A stretch of 64,000 nucleotides of DNA from Spizellomyces punctatus DAOM BR117 (taxonomy: Eukaryota > Chytridiomycota > Chytridiomycetes > Spizellomycetales > Spizellomycetaceae), in the NCBI RefSeq assembly GCF_000182565.1, contig NW_015971549.1:495102-559101 (forward strand), written 5' to 3'. The notes below the pieces were generated by a model. It was not told where the DNA came from and did no database searches. It was given only the letters and a program-made list of their open reading frames with translations. The stretch's first letter is position 1, and each line of letters starts with the position of its first letter. Position numbers and translations under genes: made by a program. This document shows, one piece after another, positions 17,080-29,506 of the stretch.

Positions 17080-20000
17080 CTATCTATTAATATCCCTCTG
17101 GTTGAGCGCAAATATGACATGTGGGAGCCGTTTTGGTAAAATTTCCTCTAGCTGGCCCGTGAGCTCGCGAGAGATAATATTTTGATCGAGATTGATGCGT
17201 ACTGGCCGCCTGTCTCCGCGCTCCCTGACCTTTGATAACCCTTTTTGAAGGTCATGTACGCCTCCATCGCCGATGAAATTATCTCTTAGTGTCAATTCGG
17301 TAATGTGTGTGTCAATCAATAGTTGCGCGAACCCTTTGCAACTATCATCGCCAAGTGCTTGTCGTGAAAGGTTCAAGTGCCTTAAACTGGTATTTCGCCG
17401 CAATGTCTTTAAAAGGGCCAAGCAACCACGATCTCTTAAAACATGACCTGTGTCTGCGCCTTCCAATATCAGCTGCGAACATTGGAAACTTGGACATTGG
17501 AAAAGGGAGCCCAACGAGTGTGCTATGGACTCGTTAAACAATATGCCGCTCATGTTGAGCTCCATCACCATCAATGTGGCATTCTTTAGACCGTCCGTCA
17601 ATATTTCACAGAATTCGGCGATCCGCCTCGGTAAGAGTTTGCTAGAGGAGACATCCACACGATTCACAGTTCTGTTTGTTCCCAACAATAGGGCTTTTGC
17701 CAAGTAGACCAATGATGCGTTCAAGTCAATCTGGGAGAAATTGAAGTCCAGAATCCGGCGGTTCCCCTTAAGAACATCGATCAGAGCGACCACCCCTAGG
17801 GTAGTGAAGTGATTTCCTGAGAGCACTATCTCCGTAAGCGCACAGCTTGGGAGTTCTAGTGACTGTCCCAAGGCTCGGGCTGCTTCGTAGGCGTGTTTGT
17901 CTTCTGAAGCGATATTCCAGGATATATCGAGATACTGTAGTGTTCGATTACTACTAAGAGCACGCGCGAGCCGTATAATACCCGCTGACCCAAGACTACA
18001 ATGCGCAAGCCGTAGCCGATGTAGTAATGTTGTGCACGTTTCCAAAGTATGCCCTAGCATTTCGGCCTCATTGAGCCCTAATGGCTGTTTTGAGAGATCC
18101 AAATCGGTGAGAGGGAGCATACGGGAGGATTGCAACAGAGCTGGTCCTATCTGTCTCCACGGCGAACCACGTGGGGACGATACAATAGCCATTTTTGCGC
18201 CCTCATCGTTTCCAATATTGACTCGATGGCTTACTTTACTGTCAAGAAACGCACCAGGTAAAGGGAACACCGGTTGCCAGCCAGCGCTGGCACGTAGAGC
18301 AGGAGTCCGCACCCCATTTTTATGCACGGTCTCTTGCGACGAAGAGGTAATACCTGGTACAGTAACAAGACGTGCAACATCTTGGATCTTGACGGCATCT
18401 GAACATGGGAATTCCAGCCGTAGCGCTCGTCCTGGCACGACAAGTGCTTGCAGAAGCGGCTCCAAGATAGCAGGAGCTGGGTCCTCTACAGTTACATGAA
18501 TGGCTTTTAGATCTGGAAGTTTCTGAACAGCAGTAGCCCAAAGGCTGAGCGAACGATTGCCCGTTGAAGAATTTACAGTCAAGCTGATCTGATTCAAGTG
18601 TGTCGCCTCCATTTGCATCACTTGCAATAGCTTTGACTCAGCAGATGGTGGGAGCTCGCGACGCAGGCATTCGTCAATATAGAACTTGACGCATATTTGG
18701 CGAAGACTTTCTCGTAAATGACCTGCTTCTGACCAATTCAACAGTTTGGTATAGCTGTCCTGCTCATCGCAAGGACGCGTCGCTTGTATTTTCAGGAAAT
18801 TTCGGATCCAGATTGACGTTGTATCGAGAGATATTCGCCCGTTTGAGTTGCATTCCGCTCCCCGCAGCGGGTGTTCGCATGGATCAACTAGCTCATACTC
18901 GCTTATGCACAAGTCTCCAATACTGAGACGCTTGAGTACGTTTCGTATTAGGGGTTTTGGTAGACCACCAAAAGAAGTAATACCTAGACTTGCGAGAGTA
19001 ACTCGCTAAATAATCTATTTAACAATCGTTCAGGCCATCCATGCACTTACTATCAAAATGCGTCGCTGCATTAACAGCACACATATCCACGAGCCCAGGT
19101 AAGTCCAGGTAGACAGAGGCCTCCATGATCTCAAAAAGCAACAAGGTTTGTGGCCGATATGCTGCCGGTCGAACTGCCAAAGTCGCAAACTTCCGCGTAT
19201 ATCTTGCGGTGAGATCGGCAAACAGACTTGGCTGATGAGATTTGCACCACAACCAGTACATGTATGCTACCACTTCTGCCATTACCGCCGTAGTTGTTGT
19301 TGGGAATCTAATGACTCCTTCGAGATGCTCCTTAAATGATTCTATCAAAGAGAGATTACAACAGGTCTGTGACGGCATCTGATCGAATAGCAGCTACCTA
19401 CTAGCAGAGCAGTCAATGTGTTTGATTGTCCCCGACATATATGCAACTGCAGCCGGAAGGGCATAAATAATACATTCTTTTCTTGAAGAATCCCATCCAG
19501 AAGGTGGATACAGTTCTGGCGCATCCCCAGCAAGACGGACCCACTTGTCTCGGTCAGAAAAACATTTGTGACATGCCTCTATCAAATGGAGACGGAAATC
19601 ACAGCTTTCCGAGATTTCACTCAAATCCCCTCCATGGCTGACTTCCAATATTGTATCTCTTGGATCTTCTTTAGGTGTTATCCGCTGTGGTGTTGCGGGG
19701 AGCTGTACAACCCTTCCCGATCCCGAAGAAGAATCGCTGGATGTTGCAGTCCATTTACATTCTTGCAACATATAGATAGGACTCATGTCTCTTTTAGACT
19801 TGTTAGTACCGTTTACGACGTTGCTTCCGCAGGTTTTTGGTCCTGGAAGGTTCGGGTAATTGACAATCGATGCCTTGTCAGCGACGGTACCGAGACACAA
19901 GCCGACTTGTATAGTAGCCCCTGCACTCCAGTGAGGCCTTTCTGACTTTCCATCCCGTCGCAATAGTCGAGGTGCAATCAGCGATCTGCGAGTTGGACTC

Positions 20001-20314
20001 TCGCCGGGGGCCATCGTTCTTAAAGGAGTGCCACTTCGTTCATTACGGGAGTTCTGTATCCGCTGCGTCCTATCATTCAGACTACTCTCATCAAGTAAAC
20101 TACGATTGGCAGCATAATATCTTGCAATCTGAAAGCCCTCTGAAAGCATTTTCGCAAGCTCGACGGGTCGGAACCTGAAATGAGGAAATTGCAAAACTCT
20201 TGTATCGGAGAACTCTTGAATAAACCAAAACGTCTTAAGAGCATGTCAATTCAGTATCTTGCTGCCTACCAAATAGCAAGCGGTTTCCAGCCATGCTTTA
20301 TCAGCTCTATACAT
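17080..20314 (-). CDS. Skp1/elongin-C-like POZ + F-box-like + leucine-rich repeat fusion protein
   Basis: I read this as one gene. The 5' part has a Ser-rich N-terminus and then a POZ fold like elongin C/Skp1: KWVRLAGDAPE, AVAYMSGTIKHIDCSA, LEGVIRFPTTTTAVMAEVVA and LFEIMEASVYLDLPGLVDMC, with an insert of about 35 residues in the loop. A 67-base intron (donor GTAAGT, acceptor TCTAG, about 18986-19052) then joins HFDS in frame to ITSFGGLPKPLIRNVLKRLS, an F-box-like helix set. A long exon of RNI-type leucine-rich repeats follows (17080-18912), e.g. LQYLDISWN, LTEIVLSGNHFTTLGVVAL, LRHLNLSRQALGDDSCKGF and ITELTLRDNFIGDGGVHDL. Likely role: a substrate receptor for a cullin ubiquitin ligase. The N-terminus is uncertain. 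The long frame to 20194 opens with TTG, and an ATG at 20312-20314 (MYRADKAWLETACYL) joins it best in frame through an intron. Confidence 0.7.
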
Positions 20315-20482
20315 GTTGACGGTTTCAGTTCAATCGCAGGGAAGCTATCGCTTGGGAAAAAACTCCGAAAAGCGCGTCCAATTCGCGTCTGCTTACGAAA
20401 GCAGGAGAGTTGGCACAGTCATAGGAACAGAAAACGTTGATCGAGCTTGTGATGGTTGCAGTTATTTGTCCTTCGTCCAGAC

Positions 20483-22969
20483 ATGGCGACAGCCGATAAC
20501 CACGACCCAGCTTTGCGGAGAAGAAACTATGTGAAAGACGCTTCTACCTCACGTGGAATGGCCCGCGGCAGCCGAGAGTCGGGAATGGACGCAAAGCTCC
20601 GTTCTAGAGAGGAAGGACAGGGAGGTACAAGCCGGAAGCGGCCGTGGGAGAAGACAGTGGAAAGCGAGGTTGATACTGCGAGCTTAGACCTTCGGGAGCC
20701 AAAAGCGAGAAAAAAGAAGCGTGGGGGGAAGCATGCGAAGGAGAAGGAGTTGAAATGGAAAATTGCCCATGGACTTGTCGACGCTGATAATCAAAACGTG
20801 GAAGCGGTAAACCAGGGAGCGGTGGCCACTTTGTCAGGGGCCTTCCATCCACACAACTCTGACAACAATGTGAACACTGCTTTGGATGATGGGGTAGCAG
20901 CTAGCGGTGGCCTATCTGATGCAACCACTAGCTTTTCGACACAAGTCAAACGATCCAAACCTTCGAAGACAGCTGGACTACCTGCTTGGATTTCTAACCC
21001 CCTTACCATCCCGGCCCAAATAACGAAGTCATCAGAAAGCGACGTTGCCGATATCCGTTGGGGGCTTTCCCCAAGAATTCTAGCCCGGCTCCGCGAAAAA
21101 GATATCTCCCACCTATTCCCTGTACAGATGGCTGTCCTCCCTCGCTTGCTCAAAACTCGCCATTCATCAGCATCCATTCCTCCCGGGGATATCTGTGTTT
21201 CAGCGCCAACCGGGTCGGGAAAGACGCTGGCGTATGCCCTCCCTATTGTGGAGGCACTTCTTGATCGCATAATTCCACGTCTTCGTGCGCTCGTAGTCCT
21301 TCCAACCCGAGATCTTGCGGCGCAAGTTAAGGCCACATTTGATATGCTTCTTCGCGGAAGCGACTTACGGGCTCTGCTTATCACAGGGCAAACTCCTTTC
21401 GCCTTAGAACAGCAGCAGCTTGTAGCCAGTGAAGCCTGGGAGGTGGCAACAGAGGAACATGGCTCAGGCAAAGTGGATATCGTAGTTGCAACGCCAGGGA
21501 GGCTGATGGATCACTTGCGAGGAACAAAAGGATTCACATTACGGCATCTGAGATATCTGGTGATCGATGAAGCCGATAGGCTTCTCAATCAGAGCTATCA
21601 GGATTGGTTGACCCATGTCCTTGCGGCAGCCGTAGCCCAGCCAGAGAGGAACCTTGCGGATGGGATAGTGTCCGAATTCGGTGAGGCGACTTCAGCTACG
21701 TGTGAACCTCAACTCGATGAAAATGAATTCCTTTTACATAAGACTGCTACTTGGCGTCGGTCTCAGATTGTTGACGGCAAGGTCTCAGCTGCTCATTCCT
21801 CTATTCCTTCCGTGCATCACTACACTCCTCTCCAAAAATTACTTTTTTCCGCCACTTTAACGCGGAATCCAGCCAAGATCGCATCTCTCAATTTGTATGA
21901 TCCTGTTTATATTGCCGTGGCTCCAGCAGGTTCAGCCTCAACCGATTTACAGCAGGAAACCGTTGTTGAGCGATTGACTACTGATGCACGCTTCGTTGCT
22001 CCGCATACATTGAGTGAACGAATGATAGTGTGCACTTCCGCGGGCGAAAAACCACTAATGCTATTACACCTGCTCTGCAATCTCGGACTGACCGGTGCGT
22101 TAGTTTTTACCAAGTCCGTTGAAGCAGCGCATCGGCTGGCAGCATTGCTCCAGCTTTTTTCCTCGTCCTACGAGATGCCTGAAAGCAGTAGCGAGGATGA
22201 GAGCACTGAAGGAGGTGCCGTAAAAGAAGCTAAATCCGCGAGCACAATTGCTCAAGCCTTTTCATCCGATCTTCCGCCTTCTGAAAGAAAGCGTCTTCTA
22301 TCCTCCTTCAGGGATGGAAAGCTCACCGCACTAATTTGTTCAGATGTGATGGCTCGCGGAATGGATTTGGGCGAAAGTGTCAAAGCCGTCGTCAACTACG
22401 ATGTACCGACGCGCGTAAAGACGTACGTTCATCGAATCGGTCGTACCGCTCGAGCCGGGCGCGTGGGAGTCGCTTACACCATCTTGGAGGATAGAGAAGT
22501 AAGATGGTTTAAGGGAGAGATGGCAAAAGTTGAACGCTCTGGAAGTGAGAAAGTCGAGAAGTTAAAAGTAGTCTCGGATGACGTGGAAGGCCTTACCGCG
22601 CCATATCAAAAGGCCTTGGCGGAACTTGGAGGTCTGGTGAAAGGAAACCATGTGGAGAATGAACATCCAGGAGGGTCATCTGATTCTGAATCTGACTCAA
22701 GTGATAACGAGTCAGATACCAGTGCAGACGAGATTAGTGGGGAGGATACCGTAGATAGTGGCAGTGAAGAAAGTGAAGAGGAGAGTGGATCTCCTCAAGG
22801 TAGGGGAACGGACGACACGACGGAACACTCAATGATAAATATGGACCGAGAAGTGTCCGTTTCTGACTCCCGTCTGCTGCATGAAAACACTGGCCGGTTG
22901 GAGGCAGCCTTGAAGTCGGCAGCCGAATTCGTCAGCTCGTCTGGTGGGACATTGAATTGGTGGTCATAG
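20483..22969 (+). CDS. DBP6: DEAD-box RNA helicase DBP6/DDX51
   Basis: Dbp6 (human DDX51) is a nucleolar ATP-dependent RNA helicase needed for early 60S ribosome assembly. The gene is uninterrupted, unlike most of its neighbours. The start is ATG at 20483 (MATADNHDPALRRRNYV), because the longer frame begins with TTG. A Lys/Arg-rich N-terminal tail comes first. The helicase core follows: motif I SAPTGSGKTLAY, Ia LPTRDLAAQV, Ib ATPGRLMDHL, motif II VIDEADRLLNQSYQDWL (the DEAD-RLL-QxYQDWL pattern is typical of DBP6/DDX51), motif III LFSATLTRNP, then motifs V DVMARGMDLG and VI YVHRIGRTARAGR. A long C-terminal tail (about 22640-22830) is strongly acidic, rich in Ser, Asp and Glu. The protein is about 828 residues. 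It is divergent from the POZ/LRR gene. Confidence 0.93.
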   Translation: MATADNHDPALRRRNYVKDASTSRGMARGSRESGMDAKLRSREEGQGGTSRKRPWEKTVESEVDTASLDLREPKARKKKRGGKHAKEKELKWKIAHGLVDADNQNVEAVNQGAVATLSGAFHPHNSDNNVNTALDDGVAASGGLSDATTSFSTQVKRSKPSKTAGLPAWISNPLTIPAQITKSSESDVADIRWGLSPRILARLREKDISHLFPVQMAVLPRLLKTRHSSASIPPGDICVSAPTGSGKTLAYALPIVEALLDRIIPRLRALVVLPTRDLAAQVKATFDMLLRGSDLRALLITGQTPFALEQQQLVASEAWEVATEEHGSGKVDIVVATPGRLMDHLRGTKGFTLRHLRYLVIDEADRLLNQSYQDWLTHVLAAAVAQPERNLADGIVSEFGEATSATCEPQLDENEFLLHKTATWRRSQIVDGKVSAAHSSIPSVHHYTPLQKLLFSATLTRNPAKIASLNLYDPVYIAVAPAGSASTDLQQETVVERLTTDARFVAPHTLSERMIVCTSAGEKPLMLLHLLCNLGLTGALVFTKSVEAAHRLAALLQLFSSSYEMPESSSEDESTEGGAVKEAKSASTIAQAFSSDLPPSERKRLLSSFRDGKLTALICSDVMARGMDLGESVKAVVNYDVPTRVKTYVHRIGRTARAGRVGVAYTILEDREVRWFKGEMAKVERSGSEKVEKLKVVSDDVEGLTAPYQKALAELGGLVKGNHVENEHPGGSSDSESDSSDNESDTSADEISGEDTVDSGSEESEEESGSPQGRGTDDTTEHSMINMDREVSVSDSRLLHENTGRLEAALKSAAEFVSSSGGTLNWWS

Positions 22970-23090
22970 TGATCAGATTTAGAGCAAAAGCATCTTGTAT
23001 ATAGAATTTAGCATAGTTACATAATCTTTTCTTGCCGCTACCTTTAGAGGCCGCCTACAGGAATGTACTATATAGTGTCTAAATAACAAA

Positions 23091-25829
23091 TCAGAGGCCT
23101 ATCCAATATGAACGTCCTCCGATATTGTGAATGGTCGATGCCCCTCCAACCAGTGCGGTCTCAGGGGTAGAATCACTAGCAGGTAGAACGGGGACAGCCG
23201 CCCATTCGTACCAGACCTTCCTCGCGTCGCACATCCGCCAGAAATGCAACTCTATGCTTGACCCGGTTGACAGGTAAAGCGGCACCTTTACAGATGTGAG
23301 AAGAATTGACAGAGAAGCGACCTGCTTTAACCTACTGTACCTTCAAGGGAAAGAAAATGGGGAACCAACTGAACATTCCAGGAGAGTGCGTTTTTGGATG
23401 GATGCTGATCATTACGTCTTTGTAAAGGATAGCCTCGAAATAACCTGCAATACCATGCTATGTCAAGGGTTTTAGGCATTGTCATCCGTTAAGGAAACAA
23501 CGAATATGTCACTCACCATCATCGCATCCTGTGAAATTTGGAATCTTTGTTTTGAGTATCGGTTGTTATGCTCATTAAAATTGGGGCTTCCTGTGCTCTC
23601 AGTATTAGTGAAGATCTTTCATCAATTAAACCCAAACGGGAAGGCACCTGGTTCCAACTTCAGTCCGCGATGAGGATGTTCGAAAGTCCACACAGGAAGT
23701 GGCGCGCCTATTACGAGCAGTGCAGATGTTTGTCTTTGGCGCGAGAATGAGCATCAAGTTCGGAACAGACCTAGCTCGTGGACCGCTCGGAACTTCACCA
23801 CATATGGCGTTTCCAAATGAGCATTGTCACCGTAAGAAGAGACTTCGTGGTACAACTTGGTCGACGATAAGGGGGAAACAAATGCAGTATAACTGGATGG
23901 TATTGAAATTCCGTTCTCTATATATATTCGCAATCAATGTCTGCTGCTGCACTTTGCTCGTAGTTGCACTGACTGCACGCAAACTACTCATACCTTTGAG
24001 AAAGCGTTGAGCTCCATCCAAGCATTCCGGCGACAGCTCGTTATCTACATAATAACTGTGAGCGGTATCTGCCAGGTACGATTGCTAATAACAGCTACTG
24101 ACCTCCAAAGGATCCCAAAAGTTCACTGACCAAAATGTCCGCCTGCTCTGGAGCCTCCCAGTATCGCATATCGCAATGGATCACATCAACTAGGTCTTCC
24201 CATTCAGATTCCTTTCTGCATCTCAGACTGATATGACATCGATTAGTTACCTCAAGAACAACAAAGAACAGGTAGCTCCAGTCTTACGTAACAACAGCGT
24301 TCGGATTCTTCTCTATCGCATAGACTTTGACCTTGCGATTTGAAGCTACAGCGGCTTGAAGAGCACGTTGTACCAAGGGCCCCCTTCCTGCCCCCACCAC
24401 CATTATAACCCTGCGATGGCCAAATCTAAACAATAATTCACTGTGGCACAAAAAGAGAGGTACGTACGTCACCCTATCCGAACCGTCAGGCACTCGGTCG
24501 AGCAAAGCTCTATATATTGCCTGACGAGCGACATACTGCGTGTTAGCAAAGATTGCTTTAATGCATCCGCACATCCTACCAACCCTCTCGTATTCTTGAT
24601 ATTTGATTGGATCTTTCTCAAAGACCTCGTAAGTCGCTGATTCCAGATTATCCATCAGCGGCTACAGATGTGGTTAACGGCATAATCTCAGATAAAGCCT
24701 CAGCTGGGCCAATACCTGTAAGGGCTGCTGCAAGTAACTGGAAAGAAGGTGTGATTCATTCTTGTTGTAAGAATCACCAGTCTCATTCTCTAAACTCACT
24801 CATGATAGCCACTGGCAAATTTGTCGACAACATCTGGCTCCGGTCGCGTTCGATATAGGTGCTGGATATACTGCTGATATGCTGGAAGCCCTCCTGACGG
24901 GTGAATATTTTCGTCCGCTGATTTCGCGCTAACGACAAATTGAACATTTTGCTGTGTATAATGTAGGTTAAAATCGAAATGACATCGAGATGTATAGAGC
25001 AAGAGGTCTCACCTCCATCAGTTTCCGAACAAACGACTGATGTCGCTTGCTTAAGACCGGGAATCCTCTATTGTTCGCTATGAAGGCCGAAGTTGGCAGA
25101 ATAACAGCTTTCACTGGTTCAGCCAGCCATTGCAGTAGTAATGACTCTTCAGGCAGTTCGGCAGGAAGCTCCAACGCTAACAGCGGTTCCGATTAAAGGC
25201 TATTCATTAGGAAACGGTGGCAAGATGTGCCATACCAACGGAAAGCTTCGTATTGTGTTCACATAGGGTGCGCAAAAGGTTCCATTTCTTCCACGAGTCC
25301 CCATCTTCGCTTTCTATGCAAATGCGCACCCAAGCCTATATGACAAGGGTACTTCAGGACGTGTACGCTTCGAATCGCTAACAGGTTTGCTACCAACCTG
25401 CGTATAAGATAACATCGACAGCGTATGATTCACGGCTCTCGCAAAGTTTACACCCGCTCCCGTAGTTGGATATGAAAATAATACAGCAGATAAGCCCAAG
25501 TGGGTGGCCCATTGCACTTGTCGCTTGACGAGTGCTTCACATTTCTGCTGCAGAATTTCTACTCCAGAGTCCAGTGCATCACAAGCGGAGATTCCACCCA
25601 AGACAAACCCCGCGTAAGTCGCGTTTGTCACTTGCAGATCGCTAGGAAAGAATGACTGTCCAACCGACTGATCGCCGGCCAAAATTGCTTCTTGAACACC
25701 AGGTCGCAGAAGTTGCAAAACGCCGAAGCTGTAACCAGCTTCAGTGCTGACAGCACCGAGCACAGTCGCATCTGTAGCAGAAGCTAGTTCCAAGCCTACT
25801 GAAAGCCCGCCCCCTTCTACTGAAGCCAT
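23091..25829 (-). CDS. PRMT5: PRMT5/Skb1 type II protein arginine methyltransferase
   Basis: PRMT5 makes symmetric dimethylarginine on histones, Sm proteins and signalling proteins, using S-adenosylmethionine. The N-terminal TIM-barrel part is encoded at 25314-25829 ([18 protein letters not shown], then [18 protein letters not shown]). The family blocks follow: [20 protein letters not shown], the SAM-binding [27 protein letters not shown], and the catalytic loop [19 protein letters not shown], split by an intron at about 24095-24115. The C-terminal beta-barrel ends with [12 protein letters not shown] and GGRSYWIGL at 23091. I counted roughly ten introns. I chose the ATG at 25827-25829. A longer frame to 25937 exists, but its sequence is not family-like and it would contain the CACGTG promoter site. 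Confidence 0.93.
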
Positions 25830-25891
25830 GTTGTGCAATAAGATAATGATCTTGGCAATCTCTCGCACTTTAAAGTTGAGAAGTTTGGGTG

Positions 25892-25897
25892 CACGTG
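25892..25897. promoter_or_regulatory. CACGTGA element, 63 bases upstream of PRMT5
   Basis: This E-box-like palindrome (GCACGTGATC) sits in the PRMT5/ITFG1 divergent spacer, close to the PRMT5 start codon. Confidence 0.45.
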
Positions 25898-26257
25898 ATC
25901 TAGGACATTGTGGCTTTCCAACCACTGTATTCGGCATTAAGAATGAATTGACAATTTAAACACATAGCGAACGTGAGAGTCGTAGTGTGATTTTAATGGC
26001 GGAGGGATTTTGTAGTATCATTTAATGTCGGATCTCGACCAATTGTGGTCAAGAATGAATTCGGGTGTTGTGAATTTTAAGCGCTCGTGGATTAGATATC
26101 GGATTGATTTGAGCTTGTTTGCCATCTATGGATACATGTACATTGAGGAGTATTTGATGATGTGTCTGCAACTTTATTGCTCAGTTTATTTATTGCACTC
26201 GTGGCAGATGATAGCAAATAGTCATGATTTTCGATACGAGAGATATCCAGTACTGCT
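25898..26257. other. Divergent spacer PRMT5/ITFG1
   Basis: This AT-rich promoter spacer lies between two CACGTGA elements. I see no gene in it. Confidence 0.4.
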
Positions 26258-26263
26258 CACGTG
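26258..26263. promoter_or_regulatory. TCACGTGA element, 67 bases upstream of ITFG1
   Basis: The full 8-base palindrome TCACGTGA spans 26257-26264. Its distance to the ATG is about the same as for the sites upstream of PRMT5 and the SIKE-family gene. Confidence 0.45.
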
Positions 26264-26329
26264 ATATATTGCTGTACACGTCAACAGGACGCCGCGATCG
26301 TTGGTGGTGGTTGCGTTCACAGTTCAGCA

Positions 26330-29253
26330 ATGATTGGCGTATGGTGTCTCCTACCTATTTTCTTGATTGCAACTGTTACAGCCAAGGCGCCAAAGTTCTC
26401 TACTTCCGGGCTTTTTGATGTTGATGTGGGTCTCGGAGACGTGGATGGGGTGGTTGCTGCCTTTGGAGATGTGGATGGCGACAAATTGTATGCTTATCGT
26501 TTTGCCCACTAAATGAGCAACAGAGCAGGAATAAATCTCACTTTGGCCGTTTCCTCACTAGCACCGACGTTTTTGTATTAAATACTGCACAAACGAGGGC
26601 GACTGTGTTTCGTTGGGATCACGGTGGGTCCTTTTTGTCAATCAATCTAGGGAGAAGTTATTACAATTGGCTTATCTGACATTATCTGTATTTCCTCGAT
26701 ACTGCAGCAAGCTTTCGTTTTCAAAAACTTCCTGAAACGGAAGTTTCATTAGACCCTACCCACCCGGAGGATCTAATCATCACTAGTGTAATCCCGGGCG
26801 ATTTTGATTATGATGGCAAGCTCGACGTCCTCCTAATGGGCCAGAAAAATCCAGCCGGTGCCCCGAATGGCGATTTGACGATGAGAATATTTTACGGAAA
26901 TGGGGCGGACGCTTTCAGTAAGTTTCAAGACCGTAACTATCCGAAGTAACGACGAGTTCACGAATTTGCGCACCAGATCGCACACACTTTTTAGAACTGA
27001 CTCCCTCTACGGCAACGCAACCCTTTGTGCTGGACTTCAATGGCAACATGCGGTCGGAGCTACTGGGTTACCCGTCATCCCGAGATGGGCACCTGTCACT
27101 GTGGGCACCGGCGAGTGGAAACGGGACCGCGTACGTTATTTTCAGCGAGCACTGATCGTCATCACAGTGTGGGCTCATTATTGTTTTCCTACAGGGTAGA
27201 CGTGAAACTCAATCAATCCTCTACCCATGAGTGCACGATTACTCGTCCACACTCAAATGCATTTCTTGACCTCAATGGGGATTGCTTGGCAGGTGCGGGG
27301 CACCATTACTTCATGATCTATATGGTATCAGGAAGTATTTCTTATAACCAGTTCAATTTCAGACATGTTTGTTACATGCCAAGGTAGCGGGAACACGCCA
27401 AACAAGTTTCAAATCTGGTTGAATACGAAAACGGATGGTTTCCACTTTGGAATGGAGCAAACACTGCCTGCTGGTTCCGGTCAAATAACCTTTGCAGATA
27501 TGGGTATGAATCTCTGTTGTGGTGAATTGATTTTATAGTAGGCAAGGAGTTTACCAATGTATCATAGACGGCGACGGCACCTTGGATATGGTCTTCCCCT
27601 CATGTGACAACCGTCAATGCTTCATTCACATTGTTCATAATAAGCAAATACCCCTTTGTACTACCACGAATCTGGAGAACTGTCGGAATCCACATGACTT
27701 GTGCAAGGCCGATGAGTCGTTCACCTTCGACTTCAGAGAGGATTCCGGGGTAGTTATGATAGCTGCCATTGCCCTTTTTACTGCGGCACTCGTTGACGAT
27801 GACTTTCTAGAACCATGTGAAGATTCCACTGGGGGCTATCTTGCAAGATGATGAGAAGCTTGTTCTCAACATTGACACCATGAAGGGAAAGCAGCCTGTC
27901 CCATTGCGAATCGGTAAGCAGCTATTTACTAGTCCAGGGTGCTGGCCCCGTACTGAATTATCGTCAACCAACAGGGGATTACAATAATGATGGTTACCCG
28001 GATCTGCTTGCGACAACATCCAAAGCCATTCGGTTGTTAGCCTCTGTTCCATGCAGTTCGGAGCTTTGCGGTGCAGCAGGGGTTTCGTCGAAGCGCCGGG
28101 CATTTGAGAATGTGGACACAGGTGCCGACCTCCTAACAAGTTCGCCCAGTAACATGCTATTGGCCACCTTCATGGATTTGGATGAAGATGTAATTAGGAC
28201 CTGGAGCATCGTGCGATTTGGCAACAACTGACTCCCATGGAATAGGGAACACTTGATATATTCGTCAGCACTTTATCAGGAGGTAGATATCGGACATATG
28301 CGCTATTCAACAACTTCTACAACGATGCCTTTTTCTTAAAAGCACTTGGTAAGAAATAAGCTAATCGTGTTGAGATAAAGGCTTTGGAGCTAAACGCATC
28401 TCAAACTCTGCAGTGTCGAATGGTGTTTGTCCAGGGTGGTGTCCCAATGGTGTAAAGTCTCCAGTGCCCAAGGTCGGTGTGCATTGAGCCCAGTCACGTA
28501 CCGGCCAGTGAATAAATATCTCGTTTTTTAGCCTTACGGAGTAAATTATGCGGGTGCTAGCTTCAAGTACACAGTATTCGACACGTCGGGAAATAGGCGG
28601 GCCACCCAAGGTTGGCATTTTTTGAGCGCGATACTCTCATGGGAAGGTGTGCTCTAATTTTTTTTGTTGTACTTCAGCGGCACAATTGTCGCAGTCGTCC
28701 TACTTTGCACTTCAGACGCCGTATTCACTCTTTGGGCTGGGTCGAACTAACAACTATATTGAGGATCTGTTTGTTGGAGTGACGCGGCGAAAGGTATTGC
28801 AAACGTGCACAGGATAATATCATCAATATCTGGCCGTCCTTAATGCCTCCTCTCTAGGCTGCTAACGTAGCAGTGTATCAAGGAGTAATTCCAAATTCGC
28901 AACTCATCGTGATTCCGTACGAGGAGAAGCCGAGTGATACTCCGGATACGTAAGTGCTCCAGTTTGCGAAAACAGATGCTTTCCTGAGAAACAGAAACTG
29001 ACCCTTGGTCTCCAGTTGGCGACTTGAGTTATATATCAATCCTAGTTCCGCCTCGAAATCCGTAATGCTGGTGCTCTGCACCTCTTTAGTGATATTGGTA
29101 TCCGTTGTTGGATTTCTACACTGGATGGAAAAGGTAATATCAAGATGTCGCGCCGTCATCTCTTTCGGTCCTGACATTGTTCACGCCAAACAGAGAGAAG
29201 ACGAGAGGGAACGACGAAAGGCGCTACATGCGATCAATTTTGATGCTCTTTGA
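26330..29253 (+). CDS. ITFG1: ITFG1/TIP/LINKIN FG-GAP membrane protein
   Basis: This is a type I membrane protein of the TIP/LINKIN family. Animal members act in cell adhesion and contact RUVBL ATPases and tubulin. The ATG at 26330 gives a clean signal peptide (MIGVWCLLPIFLIATVTA). The ectodomain has FG-GAP/VCBS beta-propeller repeats with calcium-type DxDxDG loops: AAFGDVDGDKL, DFDYDGKLDVLL, FADMDGDGTLDMVF-like, GDYNNDGYPDLL, FMDLDEDG-like. A transmembrane helix (VMLVLCTSLVILVSVVGFL) is followed by HWMEK and a short charged tail, REDERERRKALHAINFDAL, which matches the family C-terminus closely. About ten introns interrupt the gene. The stop is TGA at 29251-29253. Its function in fungi is not established. 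Confidence 0.88.
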
Positions 29254-29506
29254 TCCCCTTGGGATGATCTCATCTTGTAGATACTTTAATTTATTGCAAT
29301 ACAGCATTGGAACATTTGGGTTGTCAGACTCGCGCCTGCATGATCCCGTTCCAGCGGTTGGGTTGACCGAATATTGTCGGCCAAACTGAGCGAAGCGGCA
29401 AAGAAGGAAAGCGCGCATTCCGTATTACAACTTCCACACGCATATATATTACATTATTACTTGAGGTTACTTCTGAAGACCTCTTTACATACATGATGGG
29501 CAGTAT

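Noticed and set aside
20456-20482. Nine-codon N-terminal extension of DBP6
   Set aside because: The frame opens with TTG; the first in-frame ATG is at 20483.
20791-21471. 226-codon minus-strand frame
   Set aside because: Antisense shadow of the helicase core of DBP6, whose motifs on the plus strand are unmistakable.
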